Below, piece by piece: positions 42,517 to 52,003 of a stretch of DNA of 64,000 nucleotides. A program made the translations under genes and the position numbers. Position 1 is the first letter of the stretch. Each line of letters begins with the position of its first letter. Origin of the DNA: an uncultured Vicinamibacterales bacterium (GTDB taxonomy: Bacteria > Acidobacteriota > Vicinamibacteria > Vicinamibacterales > UBA8438). The notes beneath the pieces were generated by a model. It did not search any database and was not told where the DNA came from. It was given only the letters and a program-made list of their open reading frames with translations. The stretch spans positions 5,266,910-5,330,909 of the forward strand of contig OY282382.1 of assembly GCA_958295905.1 (NCBI GenBank), given 5' to 3'.

Positions 42517-43881
42517 CTAGCGCCCCGGACCGGGCCGCGCGCCCCGCGACTCGAGGAACGCCGCAACGGTGCGCATGCGGGCCATGCGGGCGCCGTCGAG
42601 GGCGGTGCGGCCGGCGGCGTCGGTGGCGTCGAGGTCGGCGCCCAGCTCGAGGGCGACCTGGACGGCGTCGAGGGCGAGCAGCTCGGCCTCGGCCGGGTCG
42701 GGGGGCGCCCACGCCTGCAGCCGCCCGCCGCCCATGCCGGCGGCGGCCATCAGCGCCGTCGTCGACTCGGTGCGGACCTCCGTGTAGCGCTGCTTGTAGC
42801 GCGCGCGGTGCACCACGAGCGGATCGGCGCCGTGCTCGGCGAGGAGGCGCATGACGTCGGGGGCGGCGAACCGCGCGGCGAGCCAGAAGGGGGTGGCCCC
42901 GATGAGGGCGGGCTTGAAGTGGAAGTCGCGGGAGGCCCGCCGGGTGGGGGTCCAGGTGCGGAGCACCGCGTTGGGGTCGGCCCCGTGGTCGAGCAGGGTC
43001 GCGACCAGCTTCGCGTCGCGGCGCATGACCGCGGCGTGGATCGCGGCGAAGCCCGCCCCGGCCGCGTCGGGGTCGGCGCCGGCATCAAGAAAGAGCGCCA
43101 CCAGCGACGTGAACCCGGCGTGCGCGGCCATGGTGACGGCGCTGACCCCCCACGCGTTCGTGTCGGCGACGTCGGCCCCGGCCGCAATGAGCAGGCGCGC
43201 CGAGGCGAGGTCGCCGTTGCGCGCCGCGAACATCAGTGCGGTGTTGCCGCCGTGGGGAACGTCGGCGTTGTACTCGGGCTGGCCGTGCGGCGGCACCGCC
43301 ATCATCTGGCTCCACACGTCGGAGCGCGCGTGCACGTCCGCCCCGTGGGCCAGCAGCACCTCGACGACGTCGGCGTGGTGCTGCCCGACCGCCCACATCA
43401 GGGCGGTCTGGCCGCGCGGGCCGCGGGCCTCGGCATCGGCTCCGTAAGCGAGGAGCAGCCCCGCCACGCCGGGGGCGCCGGCGCGCGCCGCGACCATCAG
43501 GGGGGTCTCGCCCGCGAGGAGGGCCCGGTTCGGGTCGGCCCCCGCCGCGAGCAGCCCCGCGGCCACGGCGGCGCTGCCGTTCTGGCCGGCCGCCCACAGC
43601 GGCGTGACCCCGAGGTCGGTCGCCGCGTTCACGTCGGCCCCCGCCTCGAGCAGGCGGGCCACGGTCTCCGCGTCGTCGCGATGGCTCGCCCAGTGCAACG
43701 CGGTGGCGCCGTCGGCCGCGGCCGACCCGACGCCCGCGCCGCCGTCCAGCAGGGCCGCGACCGCGGCCGCATCGCCCTGTTTGGCGGCGTCGACGAGGGG
43801 CGGCGTCTCCGCGGACGAAACGGTTCCCGCGACGGACAGCACCGCCGCGGCGACGAGGACGCGGACTCTCAGCAGGCGCAT
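42517..43881 (-). CDS. Secreted ankyrin-repeat protein
   Basis: 454 residues with a signal peptide (about 1-24). At least ten ankyrin units follow, for example GATALHWASHRDDAETVARL LEAGADVN and GVTPLWAAGQNGSAAVAAGL LAAGADPN, with a 40-residue irregular insert before the last two. Ankyrins mediate protein binding; in this setting they commonly accompany DUF1592-DUF1552 pairs and probably act in the periplasm. It lies 113 bp after the DUF1552 gene on the same strand and likely belongs to its operon. An imperfect hairpin (GGCGCTGGCTAG...CTAGCGCC) overlaps its stop and could act in termination. Confidence 0.86.
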   Translation of the reverse strand: MRLLRVRVLVAAAVLSVAGTVSSAETPPLVDAAKQGDAAAVAALLDGGAGVGSAAADGATALHWASHRDDAETVARLLEAGADVNAATDLGVTPLWAAGQNGSAAVAAGLLAAGADPNRALLAGETPLMVAARAGAPGVAGLLLAYGADAEARGPRGQTALMWAVGQHHADVVEVLLAHGADVHARSDVWSQMMAVPPHGQPEYNADVPHGGNTALMFAARNGDLASARLLIAAGADVADTNAWGVSAVTMAAHAGFTSLVALFLDAGADPDAAGAGFAAIHAAVMRRDAKLVATLLDHGADPNAVLRTWTPTRRASRDFHFKPALIGATPFWLAARFAAPDVMRLLAEHGADPLVVHRARYKQRYTEVRTESTTALMAAAGMGGGRLQAWAPPDPAEAELLALDAVQVALELGADLDATDAAGRTALDGARMARMRTVAAFLESRGARPGPGR

Positions 43882-43994
43882 GGTGGGTACTCCGCCGGTC
43901 GGTGAGGGCGCCGACGGGTTCCCTTGCCGCGTCCCGCGACGCGGCAGGGAACCCGCACTTGGCCTCGTTGAACCATCGATGTCGCTCTAAGCCG

Positions 43995-45335
43995 CTACAG
44001 CAGCCCGGTCAGGGTGTCGACGGGCAGCGCGCCGGTGCTGCCGCCGATCCGTTCGACCGGCACGTCCATCTTGTCCATCAGGGTGACGAGCAGGTTCGCC
44101 ATCGACGGCCCGTCGTCGTACTGGAGATGGCGTCCGCTCGGCAGCCGGCCCGCCCCGCCGCCGGCGAGCATCAGGGGCAGGTCGATGCCCGAGTGCCGGG
44201 TGCTGTTGGAGAGGCCCGACCCGTAGAGAATCGTGATGTTGTCGAGCAGCGAGCCGTCGCCGTCGGAGGTCGCGCGCAGCTTCTCCAGATAGCGCGAGAA
44301 CAACGCGGTGTGATAGGCGTTGATCTTCGACATGTGGGCGACCAGCGTGGGATCGTCGTTGTGGTGCGAGAGCGGATGGTGCGCCTCGGGCACGCCGATC
44401 TGCGGATAGGGCCGCGCGCTCTGCTCCTTGCCGATCATGAACGAGATGACCCGGGTCAGGTCCGACTGCAGGGCCAGGACCTGCAGGTCCATCATCAGGT
44501 CGTAGTGGTCCTCGAACTCCGAAGGCGCCCCCTGCGGCTGCTCCAGGGTCGGCAGCTCGAGGTCGCTCTGCTCCTCCGCCTTCTGGATGCGGCGCTCGAC
44601 GTCGCGGATCGCCTCGGTGTACTCCTCCATCTTGGTCTGATCGTGCGGCCCGAGCTCGCGGCGCAGGGCCGCCAGCTTGTCCCCCACCGAGTCGAGCAGG
44701 CTCTTGTGCTGCTGCAGCCGGGCCGCGCGCGCCGCGCGGTCGGTGGTGCCGCTGTCGCCGAAGAGGGTCTCGAACACCGCCCGCGGGTTCGACTCGGTCG
44801 GCAACGGCTGGGTCGGACTGCGCCACGAGAGCGTATGGGTGTACACGCAACTCAGGTTGCCGGTGCACGCGCCCGCGTTGTTGGGCGGGTCGAGCGACAG
44901 CTCGAGCGACGGCACCTGCGTCTCGTTCTGGAAGTGCCGCGCGAGGAGCTGGTCCATCGACACGTCGGCGATGATCTCGATCTCGTTCGTCCCGCCGCGG
45001 GTGGTGCCGGTGAGGAACGACCCCGACGCCCCCGCGTGAATGTAGTTCCAGCTCGCGTTGAGCCCCGAGAGCACGATGAGCTGGTCCTTGAACGAGGCCA
45101 AGGGGGCGAGAATCGGCGACAACTCGAAGCCGGGGCCCTCTCCCTTCGGCTTCCAGTAGGGAATGGCCATGCCGTTGGGCACGTAGAACGCCTGGAAGCG
45201 GGGCGCGGGCCGCGCCGCCGCCCGTCCGCGCAGCGTGAAGGCCGGGTGCATCGCATCAAGGAACGGCAAAGCCACCGTGGCGCCGAGCCCGCGCAGCACC
45301 GTGCGCCGCGGCAACGTCTTCGTCAAGAAGGTCAT
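43995..45335 (-). CDS. DUF1552-family Tat-exported protein, copy 2
   Basis: 446 residues. Tat signal LPRRTVLRGLGATVALPFLD. The body shows ILAPLASFKDQLIVLSGLNA, DVSMDQLLARHFQ, YTHTLSWRSPTQPLPTESNP RAVFETLFGD, then the DUF1552 C-terminal half with HHPLSHHNDD, YGSGLSNSTRHSGIDLPLML and MANLLVTLMDKMDVP. It is longer and only distantly similar to copy 1. It follows the DUF1592 gene at 45557-48061 with a 221-bp spacer that holds a duplicated gene end and an R1-type repeat. This spacing is unusually wide for the pair. Confidence 0.87.
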   Translation of the reverse strand: MTFLTKTLPRRTVLRGLGATVALPFLDAMHPAFTLRGRAAARPAPRFQAFYVPNGMAIPYWKPKGEGPGFELSPILAPLASFKDQLIVLSGLNASWNYIHAGASGSFLTGTTRGGTNEIEIIADVSMDQLLARHFQNETQVPSLELSLDPPNNAGACTGNLSCVYTHTLSWRSPTQPLPTESNPRAVFETLFGDSGTTDRAARAARLQQHKSLLDSVGDKLAALRRELGPHDQTKMEEYTEAIRDVERRIQKAEEQSDLELPTLEQPQGAPSEFEDHYDLMMDLQVLALQSDLTRVISFMIGKEQSARPYPQIGVPEAHHPLSHHNDDPTLVAHMSKINAYHTALFSRYLEKLRATSDGDGSLLDNITILYGSGLSNSTRHSGIDLPLMLAGGGAGRLPSGRHLQYDDGPSMANLLVTLMDKMDVPVERIGGSTGALPVDTLTGLL

Positions 45336-45356
45336 GGATACCTCTCTCCTGCGTCC

Positions 45357-45411
45357 TCGCCGGGAAACGTCGCCTTGGCGGCTCCGCTTCCGCCCAACCC
45401 ATCCTCACAGG
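45357..45411 (-). repeat. R1-family repeat fragment
   Basis: Read on the minus strand, GGTTGGGCGGAAGCGGAGCC leads to CGACGTTTCCCGG. This parallels GGTTGGGCGGCAAGCGGAGG...CGACGATTTCCGG of the copies at 523-765 and the copy at 61971-62050. The hairpin part is deleted. Confidence 0.6.
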
Positions 45412-45458
45412 GATCTGCGCCTCTTCCCGAGGCGGGCGCCGTCCGGACGCAAAAACCC

Positions 45459-45624
45459 CCGGCTTCAGTTCGCCGATTCCGGGTTCCGGACACCCCGCAT
45501 CCGGAACGTGGAAATCTTCACGATGCCGACGACCGGCGGTAGCCCGGTAGCCGGCTTCAGTTCGCCGATTCCGGGTTCCGGACGCCCCGCATCCGGAACG
45601 TGGGACTCTTCACGATGCCGACGA
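45459..45624 (-). repeat. Tandem duplication of the DUF1592 gene end (92-bp offset)
   Basis: 45551-45624 includes the last 21 codons and stop of the DUF1592 gene. 45459-45532 is a near copy still encoding GIVKISTFRMRGVRNPESAN and a stop, now lying in the spacer before the DUF1552 gene. Confidence 0.9.
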
Positions 45625-48061
45625 TCAGGGACGACCAGCGATAGCCGTCATCGGCCGCCCCGCGCACGATCCGGCGCACCGCCGGCCGGTCGAAGTACTC
45701 CAGCGGGCGCCCCAGCGCATAGGCGAGCAGCTTCTCGGTCACCGTCCGCGGGAACTTCTCGGGGTCGTCGAGGAGGAGGGCCCGCAGACCGGCCAGGCCG
45801 TCGATGCGCTCGCCGGCCGCGGTCGTGCCGGTGGCGTCGACCGGCTCGCCCGCCTCGTCCACGGTCCGCCAGCCGCCGATGACGTCGAAGTTCTCGAGCG
45901 CGAACCCCAGCGGGTCGATCACCGAGTGGCAGCTCGCGCACGCCGGGCTCCGCCGGTGCCGGGCCAGCCGCTCGCGAATCGACGGCGGCCGCACGCCCGG
46001 CTCCTCCTCGAGCGTCGTGTCGACGCCGGGCGGGGGCGGCGGCACCGGCAACCCGAAGATGTTGTCGAGCAGCCACTTGCCGCGCAGCACGGGCGAGGTG
46101 CGGTCGGGATAGGAGGTGGTGGCGAGCAGGGCGCCGTGCGCGAGCAGCCCGCCGCGCTCGACCGGGTTCGGCAACGCGACCCGGCGCAGCCGGCTGCCGT
46201 AGATGCCGGGAATGCCGTAGTGCCGGGCGAGCCGCTCGTTGACGAACGTGTAGTCGGAATCGAGCAGATCGTGGACGCTGCGATCGCCGCGCAGCGTGTC
46301 GCCCACGAACAGCTCCGTCTCCTGCCTGAACGCCTCCAGCAGCGTCTCGTCGTAGTTGGGATAGCGGATCGGATCGACCACGACCTCCGCCACCCGGCGC
46401 AGGTTCAGCCACTGGGCGGTGAAGTCGTCCACCAGCGCCTCGGTGGCGCGCGGATCCGCGAGCATCCGCCGGGTCTGCCGCTCGAGGACTCCGGGGTCGG
46501 ACAGCGCGCCCCGCTCGGCCAGGGCCAGCAGCTCGTCGTCGGGAACGCTGCTCCACAGGAAGAACGACAGCCGCGACGCGAGCTCCACGTCCTCGAGGGG
46601 GTAGGCGGCCTGTGCTCCCGGCAGATCGATCGGATCGCGGTGCACCCGCAGCAGGAAGTCCGGATCGATGAGCAGGCGCTCGAGCGCGAACTGAATACCG
46701 TGCTCGAAGCTGTCCGCCGCCGCTCGGCCCTCGTTGTAGAAGTCGAGCAGCACCGCCACGTCGGTGTCGGTGACCGGCCGGCGATACGCCCGGCGGGCCA
46801 GCCGCGACAGAATCGAGCGGGCGCACGCCCGCTCGTCCGCCGCCGCGGGCCGGCAACTGAAGATGGCCCGCCGGCTCGGGGTGTCCGCGACCGTGCCCGC
46901 CACCTCGTAGGGCCCCCCGATCTCGACCGCGCCGACCGCCGCGTAGCCCATGTAGATCTGGTCGTTGGTGAGCACCCGGCCGCGCTGCAGCGGCTGCGGC
47001 AGGCCCTCGGGCTCCCACAGCTCGCGGACGAACGACACCCCGACGGTGTGGGGACCGGCCTCGACCGGGGCCTGGACGACCAAGTGATCGTCGCCGGTGA
47101 GCTGCATGAACGCTTCCCACTCGGCGTCCTTCACGAACCCCGGCTCGCCGGCGCCGGCGTAGCTGGCCGCGCCCGGGACCCCGGGAGCGTCGCCGCCGAC
47201 GGTGAAGCGCTTCAGCAACCGCCCGTCGAGACGGACGTCGAGCTGCTGCGGCCAACCCATCCCCATGAGATACGCCTGGTACTGGCGGCGCAGCCGCACC
47301 CGGATGACGTACTCGCCGTCGACGGGGAACTGGTAGGGAACCGCGAGGCCGCCCCGCGAGCCCAGCGGCAGGTCCTCGCTCTGCCGGCCGTCCTGCACGA
47401 TGTGCAGGGGCACCTCGAAGGTGTCGAACCCCGCCGCCGGGGGCGGCAGCCCGACCGCGAGACGGGTGACCTGCCGGGCCACCGACAGGTACCGCTCCAG
47501 ATGGGCGCGGGAGATGGTCAGAACGTCGGCGAAATTGTCGAAGCTGCCGTCCGCGGTTTCGTCGCCCGGCAGCAGATCGGCGACGTCGATGTCGAGGGCG
47601 AACAGGTCGCGGACGGCGTTGGCGTACTCGGTCCGGTTCATCCGGTGCACGGCGCTGCCGCGGCCGGGATAGGGGTCGGCGGCCCAGGCCGCATCGATTA
47701 CCCCTTCGAGATGCGTGGCCGCCGCCGTATAGGCCGCCGGGTCGGGCCGGGGCCGCCGCGGCGGGGGCATCGACGCCGCCCGCAGCTTGGCGATGACCTT
47801 CTCCCACAGCTCGGGATCCGCCTCGGGGTGGGCGGCGTCGACCCCGTCGAAGCTCAACTCCGCCGTCCGCAGCCGGTCGTTGTGGCAGGCGACGCAGTAC
47901 TGGTCGAGCATCGCCCGCACGCCGGCCGCAGCCGCCGGAGCGCCGGGCTCCTGCGCCGAGAGGCCGGGCACCGACAACGCGGCGAGACAGACGGCCCCGG
48001 CCGCCGACACCCCGGCACGCCGCCAGCCACCGATCCGACAGCCGTCACGCAGTAGCCGCAT
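45557..48061 (-). CDS. DUF1592-family (planctomycete cytochrome type) secreted protein, copy 2
   Basis: 834 residues with a signal peptide (about 1-36, LSAQ). Domain order as in the family: PSCyt1 haem site CVACH (Cys56, Cys59, His60), DUF1587 (MNRTEYANAVRDLFALDIDV), a carbohydrate-binding-like beta middle, DUF1595, DUF1592 (ELASRLSFFLWSSVPDDELL), DUF1588 (KWLLDNIFGLPVPPPPPG) with CASCHSVIDPLGFALENFD, and DUF1585. Two c-type haems are predicted. It heads an operon with DUF1552 and ankyrin genes. It is only loosely similar to copy 1, so the two cassettes are old paralogues or separate acquisitions. Periplasmic redox or degradative role inferred, not shown. Confidence 0.88.
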   Translation of the reverse strand: MRLLRDGCRIGGWRRAGVSAAGAVCLAALSVPGLSAQEPGAPAAAAGVRAMLDQYCVACHNDRLRTAELSFDGVDAAHPEADPELWEKVIAKLRAASMPPPRRPRPDPAAYTAAATHLEGVIDAAWAADPYPGRGSAVHRMNRTEYANAVRDLFALDIDVADLLPGDETADGSFDNFADVLTISRAHLERYLSVARQVTRLAVGLPPPAAGFDTFEVPLHIVQDGRQSEDLPLGSRGGLAVPYQFPVDGEYVIRVRLRRQYQAYLMGMGWPQQLDVRLDGRLLKRFTVGGDAPGVPGAASYAGAGEPGFVKDAEWEAFMQLTGDDHLVVQAPVEAGPHTVGVSFVRELWEPEGLPQPLQRGRVLTNDQIYMGYAAVGAVEIGGPYEVAGTVADTPSRRAIFSCRPAAADERACARSILSRLARRAYRRPVTDTDVAVLLDFYNEGRAAADSFEHGIQFALERLLIDPDFLLRVHRDPIDLPGAQAAYPLEDVELASRLSFFLWSSVPDDELLALAERGALSDPGVLERQTRRMLADPRATEALVDDFTAQWLNLRRVAEVVVDPIRYPNYDETLLEAFRQETELFVGDTLRGDRSVHDLLDSDYTFVNERLARHYGIPGIYGSRLRRVALPNPVERGGLLAHGALLATTSYPDRTSPVLRGKWLLDNIFGLPVPPPPPGVDTTLEEEPGVRPPSIRERLARHRRSPACASCHSVIDPLGFALENFDVIGGWRTVDEAGEPVDATGTTAAGERIDGLAGLRALLLDDPEKFPRTVTEKLLAYALGRPLEYFDRPAVRRIVRGAADDGYRWSSLIVGIVKSPTFRMRGVRNPESAN

Positions 48062-48357
48062 GCCTCTCCCCGTTCCCTAGTCCGGGTCGTGCCGCCTACC
48101 CGCGGGCGCAATTGGACCGATCAATTGTGCCCCATCATCGCCAACTTCGCAATCTTCGCAATGCATATTCCCGACCGGGCCGGCTGGAGCGCACGTCAGG
48201 AAGGTGAGACGCCGCCGCCCGAGGCATTCGGCTCGGCCGCCCCCCGAGGCCCCCTTGGCGCCAAAGCCCCGAAGGCTCGTTCAGAGGACCTCAAGACCGA
48301 AAACGGGACCGAAATCACCAACTCTGACCGTTCCAGGGGCAGGTGTCCCCCGCGGGC

Positions 48358-48768
48358 TCACGCGAACGGGTTCCGAACCGTCACGCCCGCGAAGTTCATG
48401 CCGGACTGCAGATCCTCGGACAGCACCCTCGGGCAGCGGGCGCTTCTGGCCGCCTCGACGATGGCCGCGTCCCAGTACGATATCCGCCAGCGCGCGGCCG
48501 TCGCCAGCGCCTGCTGCACCAGCGGGACCGTCGTCTCGACCACGCGAAAGCGGAGCCAGGACTCGATCAGCGCCACCGCGGCCCCGTGGCCGAGACGGTC
48601 CGGCTTGGTGGCGCGCGTGGCCTGCTCGTAGAACTCCTGAAGCACCTGGACCGACAGCACGAGGTCGTCCTGTTCCAGAATCGCCCGCGCCACCGTCCGC
48701 TTGTCCCCTTGGCCGCCGGCGGTGCTGACCGCATACAGGAGCACGTTGGTGTCAACGAACTCGGCCAC
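48358..48768 (-). CDS. vapC: PIN-domain ribonuclease toxin (VapC-like)
   Basis: 136 residues. The PIN acidic residues are in EFVDTNVLLYA (Asp6), VQVLQEFYEQAT (Glu in the second helix), YWDAAIVEAAR and LSEDLQSG. The closing strand GVTVRNPF is typical. It overlaps the antitoxin gene upstream by 17 bases. Sequence is unrelated in detail to the PIN toxin at 4852-5289, so they are separate modules. The 296-bp gap between it and the DUF1592 start contains no recognised feature. Confidence 0.88.
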   Translation of the reverse strand: MAEFVDTNVLLYAVSTAGGQGDKRTVARAILEQDDLVLSVQVLQEFYEQATRATKPDRLGHGAAVALIESWLRFRVVETTVPLVQQALATAARWRISYWDAAIVEAARSARCPRVLSEDLQSGMNFAGVTVRNPFA

Positions 48769-48994
48769 GGCGGTAGAGCTCCTCTCTCGGCAGCCGGTCT
48801 GCGACGCTGAAAGTATCGATGCTGCGCAGCGTCTCGTGCTGTAGGCGCTTGCGACGATCGAACTCGGTCTCCTCTCCCGACCACCGGATCAGGAACTTCC
48901 GGACGGCCGCCGATACCGAGGTGCCGCTTTCCGCCGCCTTCACGCGTGCGCGCCGGTGGACATCGTCGTCTACCGCGACTGTGATGTTTTTCAT
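48752..48994 (-). CDS. Ribbon-helix-helix antitoxin of the PIN toxin
   Basis: 80 residues from the ATG at 48994 (MKNITVAVDDDVHRRARVKA). The N-terminal strand plus helix is a ribbon-helix-helix DNA-binding fold (DVHRRARVKAAESGTSVSAA VRKFL). The C-terminal tail (RSIDTFSVADRLPREELY) would bind the toxin. A longer in-frame start exists at 49054 but the extension is not protein-like. It precedes and overlaps the toxin gene, the standard order. Confidence 0.8.
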   Translation of the reverse strand: MKNITVAVDDDVHRRARVKAAESGTSVSAAVRKFLIRWSGEETEFDRRKRLQHETLRSIDTFSVADRLPREELYRRGRVR

Positions 48995-49050
48995 GCCCAC
49001 AGTTTCACACGACGCGGTACCCCCGGCAATCCGCGGACCCGCTCCGTTTG

Positions 49051-49137
49051 CCACGGACTGTTCAGCCCCGCAGGTGCCCTTCAGCCCGCTGGCGCCCTCG
49101 CCGCTCTCGGCGCCATGCGGGGTTCACCACGGGCTGC
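49051..49137 (-). repeat. Dispersed repeat R4, inverted copy
   Basis: On the minus strand, CAGCCCGTGGTGAACCCCGC and GAGAGCGGCGAGGG with CCAGCGGGCTGAAG match 34863-34920. A second, shorter half (CAGTCCGTGGCAAA) follows at 49050-49063. It lies between the antitoxin and the amidohydrolase gene. Confidence 0.75.
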
Positions 49138-49312
49138 CAAGAAGAAACTCCATGACGATCGGCTGCCTCCCGCGCGCTCGGCCTCGCCCGTGCCGACGCC
49201 CATCACCACGCCGCGCGGCGATTCTTCATGCCACGGCGGGTCCGGCGGCGCCGGGTGCAAAACTATAATGGACGCCCCAACCATCTTGACCGCGTACCCC
49301 GGAGGTCGCAGG

Positions 49313-52003
49313 ATGAAGAATCGCGCCCCCGCGCTGCTGGCGGGACTGGCCCTCGCCCCCGCAACCCTGGACGCCCAGCCCCGCCCGGCGCGGCCCGACG
49401 TTCCCGGCCTCTACGCGATCGCGAACGCGCGGGTGGTGACGGTGTCGGGCGACACCCTCGAGAACGGCACGGTGGTGATGGAGGAAGGCCTCATCACCGC
49501 GGTCGGCGCCGGCGTGGACGTGCCGGCGGGGGCCCGGGTCATCGACGGGACGGGCCGCACCGTCTATCCGGGGCTGATCGACGCCCTCACCACCCTGGGC
49601 CACGGACAGGAGCCCGAACCGGGGGCGGCCGCCCCCGGCGGCGGGGGCGGAGACGGCGGCCGGCCCCACGCGTGGGGACCGGAGGATCGGCCGGGAACGA
49701 CCACGTGGCTGACCGCGGCCGACGACCTCGACGCCGGCGACGAGCGCTTCGCGCGCTGGCGGGAGGCGGGGTTCACGTCGGTCGTCAGCACCCGCCACGA
49801 AGGGTTGGCGCCGGGCCAGGCCGCGGTGCTCAACCTGGGGTCGTTCGAGCGCCCGCGCGAGCTGGTGGTCGCGGGCCCGGTGGCGATGCGGGTGAACCTG
49901 CAGGACCGCAGCCGCACGTACTCGGGCTTTCCGGGCAGCGCGATGGGCGTCTTCGCCTACCTCAAGCAGCTCTACTACGACGCCGCGCACCACGGGGACG
50001 TGTGGGCCGACTACGAGGAAGCCCCGCGCGGGCGGCGGCGGCCCGAGTGGGACGGGGCCCTGGAGCCGATCCGGCGCCAGCTCGACGAGGGCTGGCCGGT
50101 CCTGTTCCCGGCGTCGAGCCGCTCCGACGTCGTGCGCGCCCTCGCCACCACCGCGGAGATGGGGGTCCGGCCCGTCGTCTACGGCGCGCACGGCGCCTGG
50201 GAGGCGGCCGACCTGCTGGCCGCGGGCGGCGCGCCGGTCCTCGTGAGCCTGGACTGGCCGGCGCCGCCCCGCGACCGGGACCCCGACGAGGTTCCGGCCC
50301 TCGCCGAGCTGCGGCGCTACGACCGCGCGCCGACCACGCCCGCGGCGCTCGCGGCGGCCGGCGTGCCTTTCGCGTTCTACGCCGGGGGGCTCGACGATCC
50401 GTCCGAGGCGCTCCCCGCGGTGCGGCGGGCGGTGGCCCAGGGGCTCTCCGCCGACGACGCGGTCCGGGCCCTCACCCTGTCGGCGGCCGAGATCTTCGGC
50501 GTCGACGACCGGCTGGGGTCGATCGAGACGGGCAAGATCGCCAACCTGATCGTCACCGGCGGCGACCTCCTCGACGAGGGCGCGGCCGTCGAGACGGTCT
50601 TCGTCGACGGCGAGAGGTTCGAGACGGCCGGCGCGCCGGACGCCTCGGCCGAAGAGGACGGCGACGGCGGGGAAGGTGGAAGCGAACCACGCCACCGGAC
50701 CGGCCCGGCCGGCGACCCCGCCGCCCCGCCGGTGCCGCTGGCCGCCGACCGCGGGCCGTACCGCGACGATCCGGTGACCTTCATCGCCGGCGCGACCCTC
50801 CTCACCGCGTCGCGGGGGACCATCGAGAACGGCGACGTCCTCGTCCGCGACGGCCGGATCGCGGCGGTCGGGACCGGCCTCGAACCGCCCCCGGGGGCCA
50901 CGGTGGTCGACGCCGCCGGCCAGTACGTCACCCCCGGCATCATCGACGCCCACTCGCACCTCGCCGCCCTCAGCATCAACGAGGGTTCGGTGAACGTCTC
51001 GTCGATGGTCACCATCGAGGACGTCATCCGCCCCGAGGACGTGGGGATGTACCGCGCCCTCGCGGGCGGGGTCACCACCATCAACGTCCTGCACGGCTCG
51101 GCCAACCCCGTCGGGGGCGGCAACGCGGTGCTCAAGCTGCGCTGGGGGGCCGACGCCGGCGGCCTCCTCCTGGGCGCGCACCCCGGCATCAAGTTCGCGC
51201 GCGGCGAGAACACCACCCGCGACCGCAACCCCGACCGGTATCCCGGAAGCCGCATGGGCGTGCAGGACGTCATCCGCCAGGCGTTCCTCGACGCCGGCGC
51301 CTATCTCGCCGAGTGGGACGCGTACCGGGCCGGCGACGGCCTCCGCCCCGCCCCGCGGCGCGACCTGAAGCTCGAGCGGCTCGGCGAGGTCCTGCGCGGC
51401 GAGCGCTGGGTGCACGCCCACAGCTACCGCGGCGACGAGATCCTCCAACTGCTGCGGCTGGCCGAGGAGTTCGGGTTCACGATACGCACCCTGCAGCACG
51501 TCCTTGAGGGCTACAAGGTCGCCGACGAGATCGCGGCCCACGGGGCGGGGGCCTCCACCTTCTCGGACTGGTGGGCGTACAAGGTCGAAGCGTTCGACGC
51601 GATCCCCCACAACGCGGCCCTGATGACCGAGCGCGGGGTGCTGGTGTCGATCAACTCCGACTCGGGCGAGGAGATCCGCCACCTGAACCAGGAGGCGGCC
51701 AAGACCATGAAGTGGGGCGGGCTCGACGAAGAGGCGGCGTTGCGCCTCGTGACCCTGAACCCCGCGATGCAGCTCGGCATCGACGACCGGGTCGGGTCGT
51801 TGGACGAAGGCAAGGACGCCGACCTGACAATCTGGGAGGGCCACCCCCTGAGCATGTTCGGCAAGCCGGTCCAGACCTACGTGGACGGGAAGCTCTACTT
51901 CGACGTCGAGCTCGACCGCGGGCGCCAAGCCGCCATCGAAGCCGAGAAGCAGGCCCACCTCGCGAAGCTCGGCCTGAGGCCGAAGGCGGAGGAAGACCGA
52001 TGA
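49313..52003 (+). CDS. Secreted protein with two amidohydrolase-fold domains, second one catalytic
   Basis: 896 residues from ATG 49313 after GGAGGTCGCAGG. A signal peptide (to about 21) is followed by a first amidohydrolase-like domain (about 30-450) opening with [20 protein letters not shown]. At the metal site it reads [11 protein letters not shown] and so lacks the HxH pair. The second domain (about 480-880) retains [11 protein letters not shown], the later His of WVHAHSYR, His of LQHVLEG and Asp of NSDSGEE, a full set resembling imidazolonepropionase and prolidase-like hydrolases. A Gly/Glu-rich linker joins them. It overlaps the next gene by four bases (ATGA). Likely a periplasmic peptide or amide hydrolase; substrate unknown. 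Confidence 0.85.
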   Translation: MKNRAPALLAGLALAPATLDAQPRPARPDVPGLYAIANARVVTVSGDTLENGTVVMEEGLITAVGAGVDVPAGARVIDGTGRTVYPGLIDALTTLGHGQEPEPGAAAPGGGGGDGGRPHAWGPEDRPGTTTWLTAADDLDAGDERFARWREAGFTSVVSTRHEGLAPGQAAVLNLGSFERPRELVVAGPVAMRVNLQDRSRTYSGFPGSAMGVFAYLKQLYYDAAHHGDVWADYEEAPRGRRRPEWDGALEPIRRQLDEGWPVLFPASSRSDVVRALATTAEMGVRPVVYGAHGAWEAADLLAAGGAPVLVSLDWPAPPRDRDPDEVPALAELRRYDRAPTTPAALAAAGVPFAFYAGGLDDPSEALPAVRRAVAQGLSADDAVRALTLSAAEIFGVDDRLGSIETGKIANLIVTGGDLLDEGAAVETVFVDGERFETAGAPDASAEEDGDGGEGGSEPRHRTGPAGDPAAPPVPLAADRGPYRDDPVTFIAGATLLTASRGTIENGDVLVRDGRIAAVGTGLEPPPGATVVDAAGQYVTPGIIDAHSHLAALSINEGSVNVSSMVTIEDVIRPEDVGMYRALAGGVTTINVLHGSANPVGGGNAVLKLRWGADAGGLLLGAHPGIKFARGENTTRDRNPDRYPGSRMGVQDVIRQAFLDAGAYLAEWDAYRAGDGLRPAPRRDLKLERLGEVLRGERWVHAHSYRGDEILQLLRLAEEFGFTIRTLQHVLEGYKVADEIAAHGAGASTFSDWWAYKVEAFDAIPHNAALMTERGVLVSINSDSGEEIRHLNQEAAKTMKWGGLDEEAALRLVTLNPAMQLGIDDRVGSLDEGKDADLTIWEGHPLSMFGKPVQTYVDGKLYFDVELDRGRQAAIEAEKQAHLAKLGLRPKAEEDR

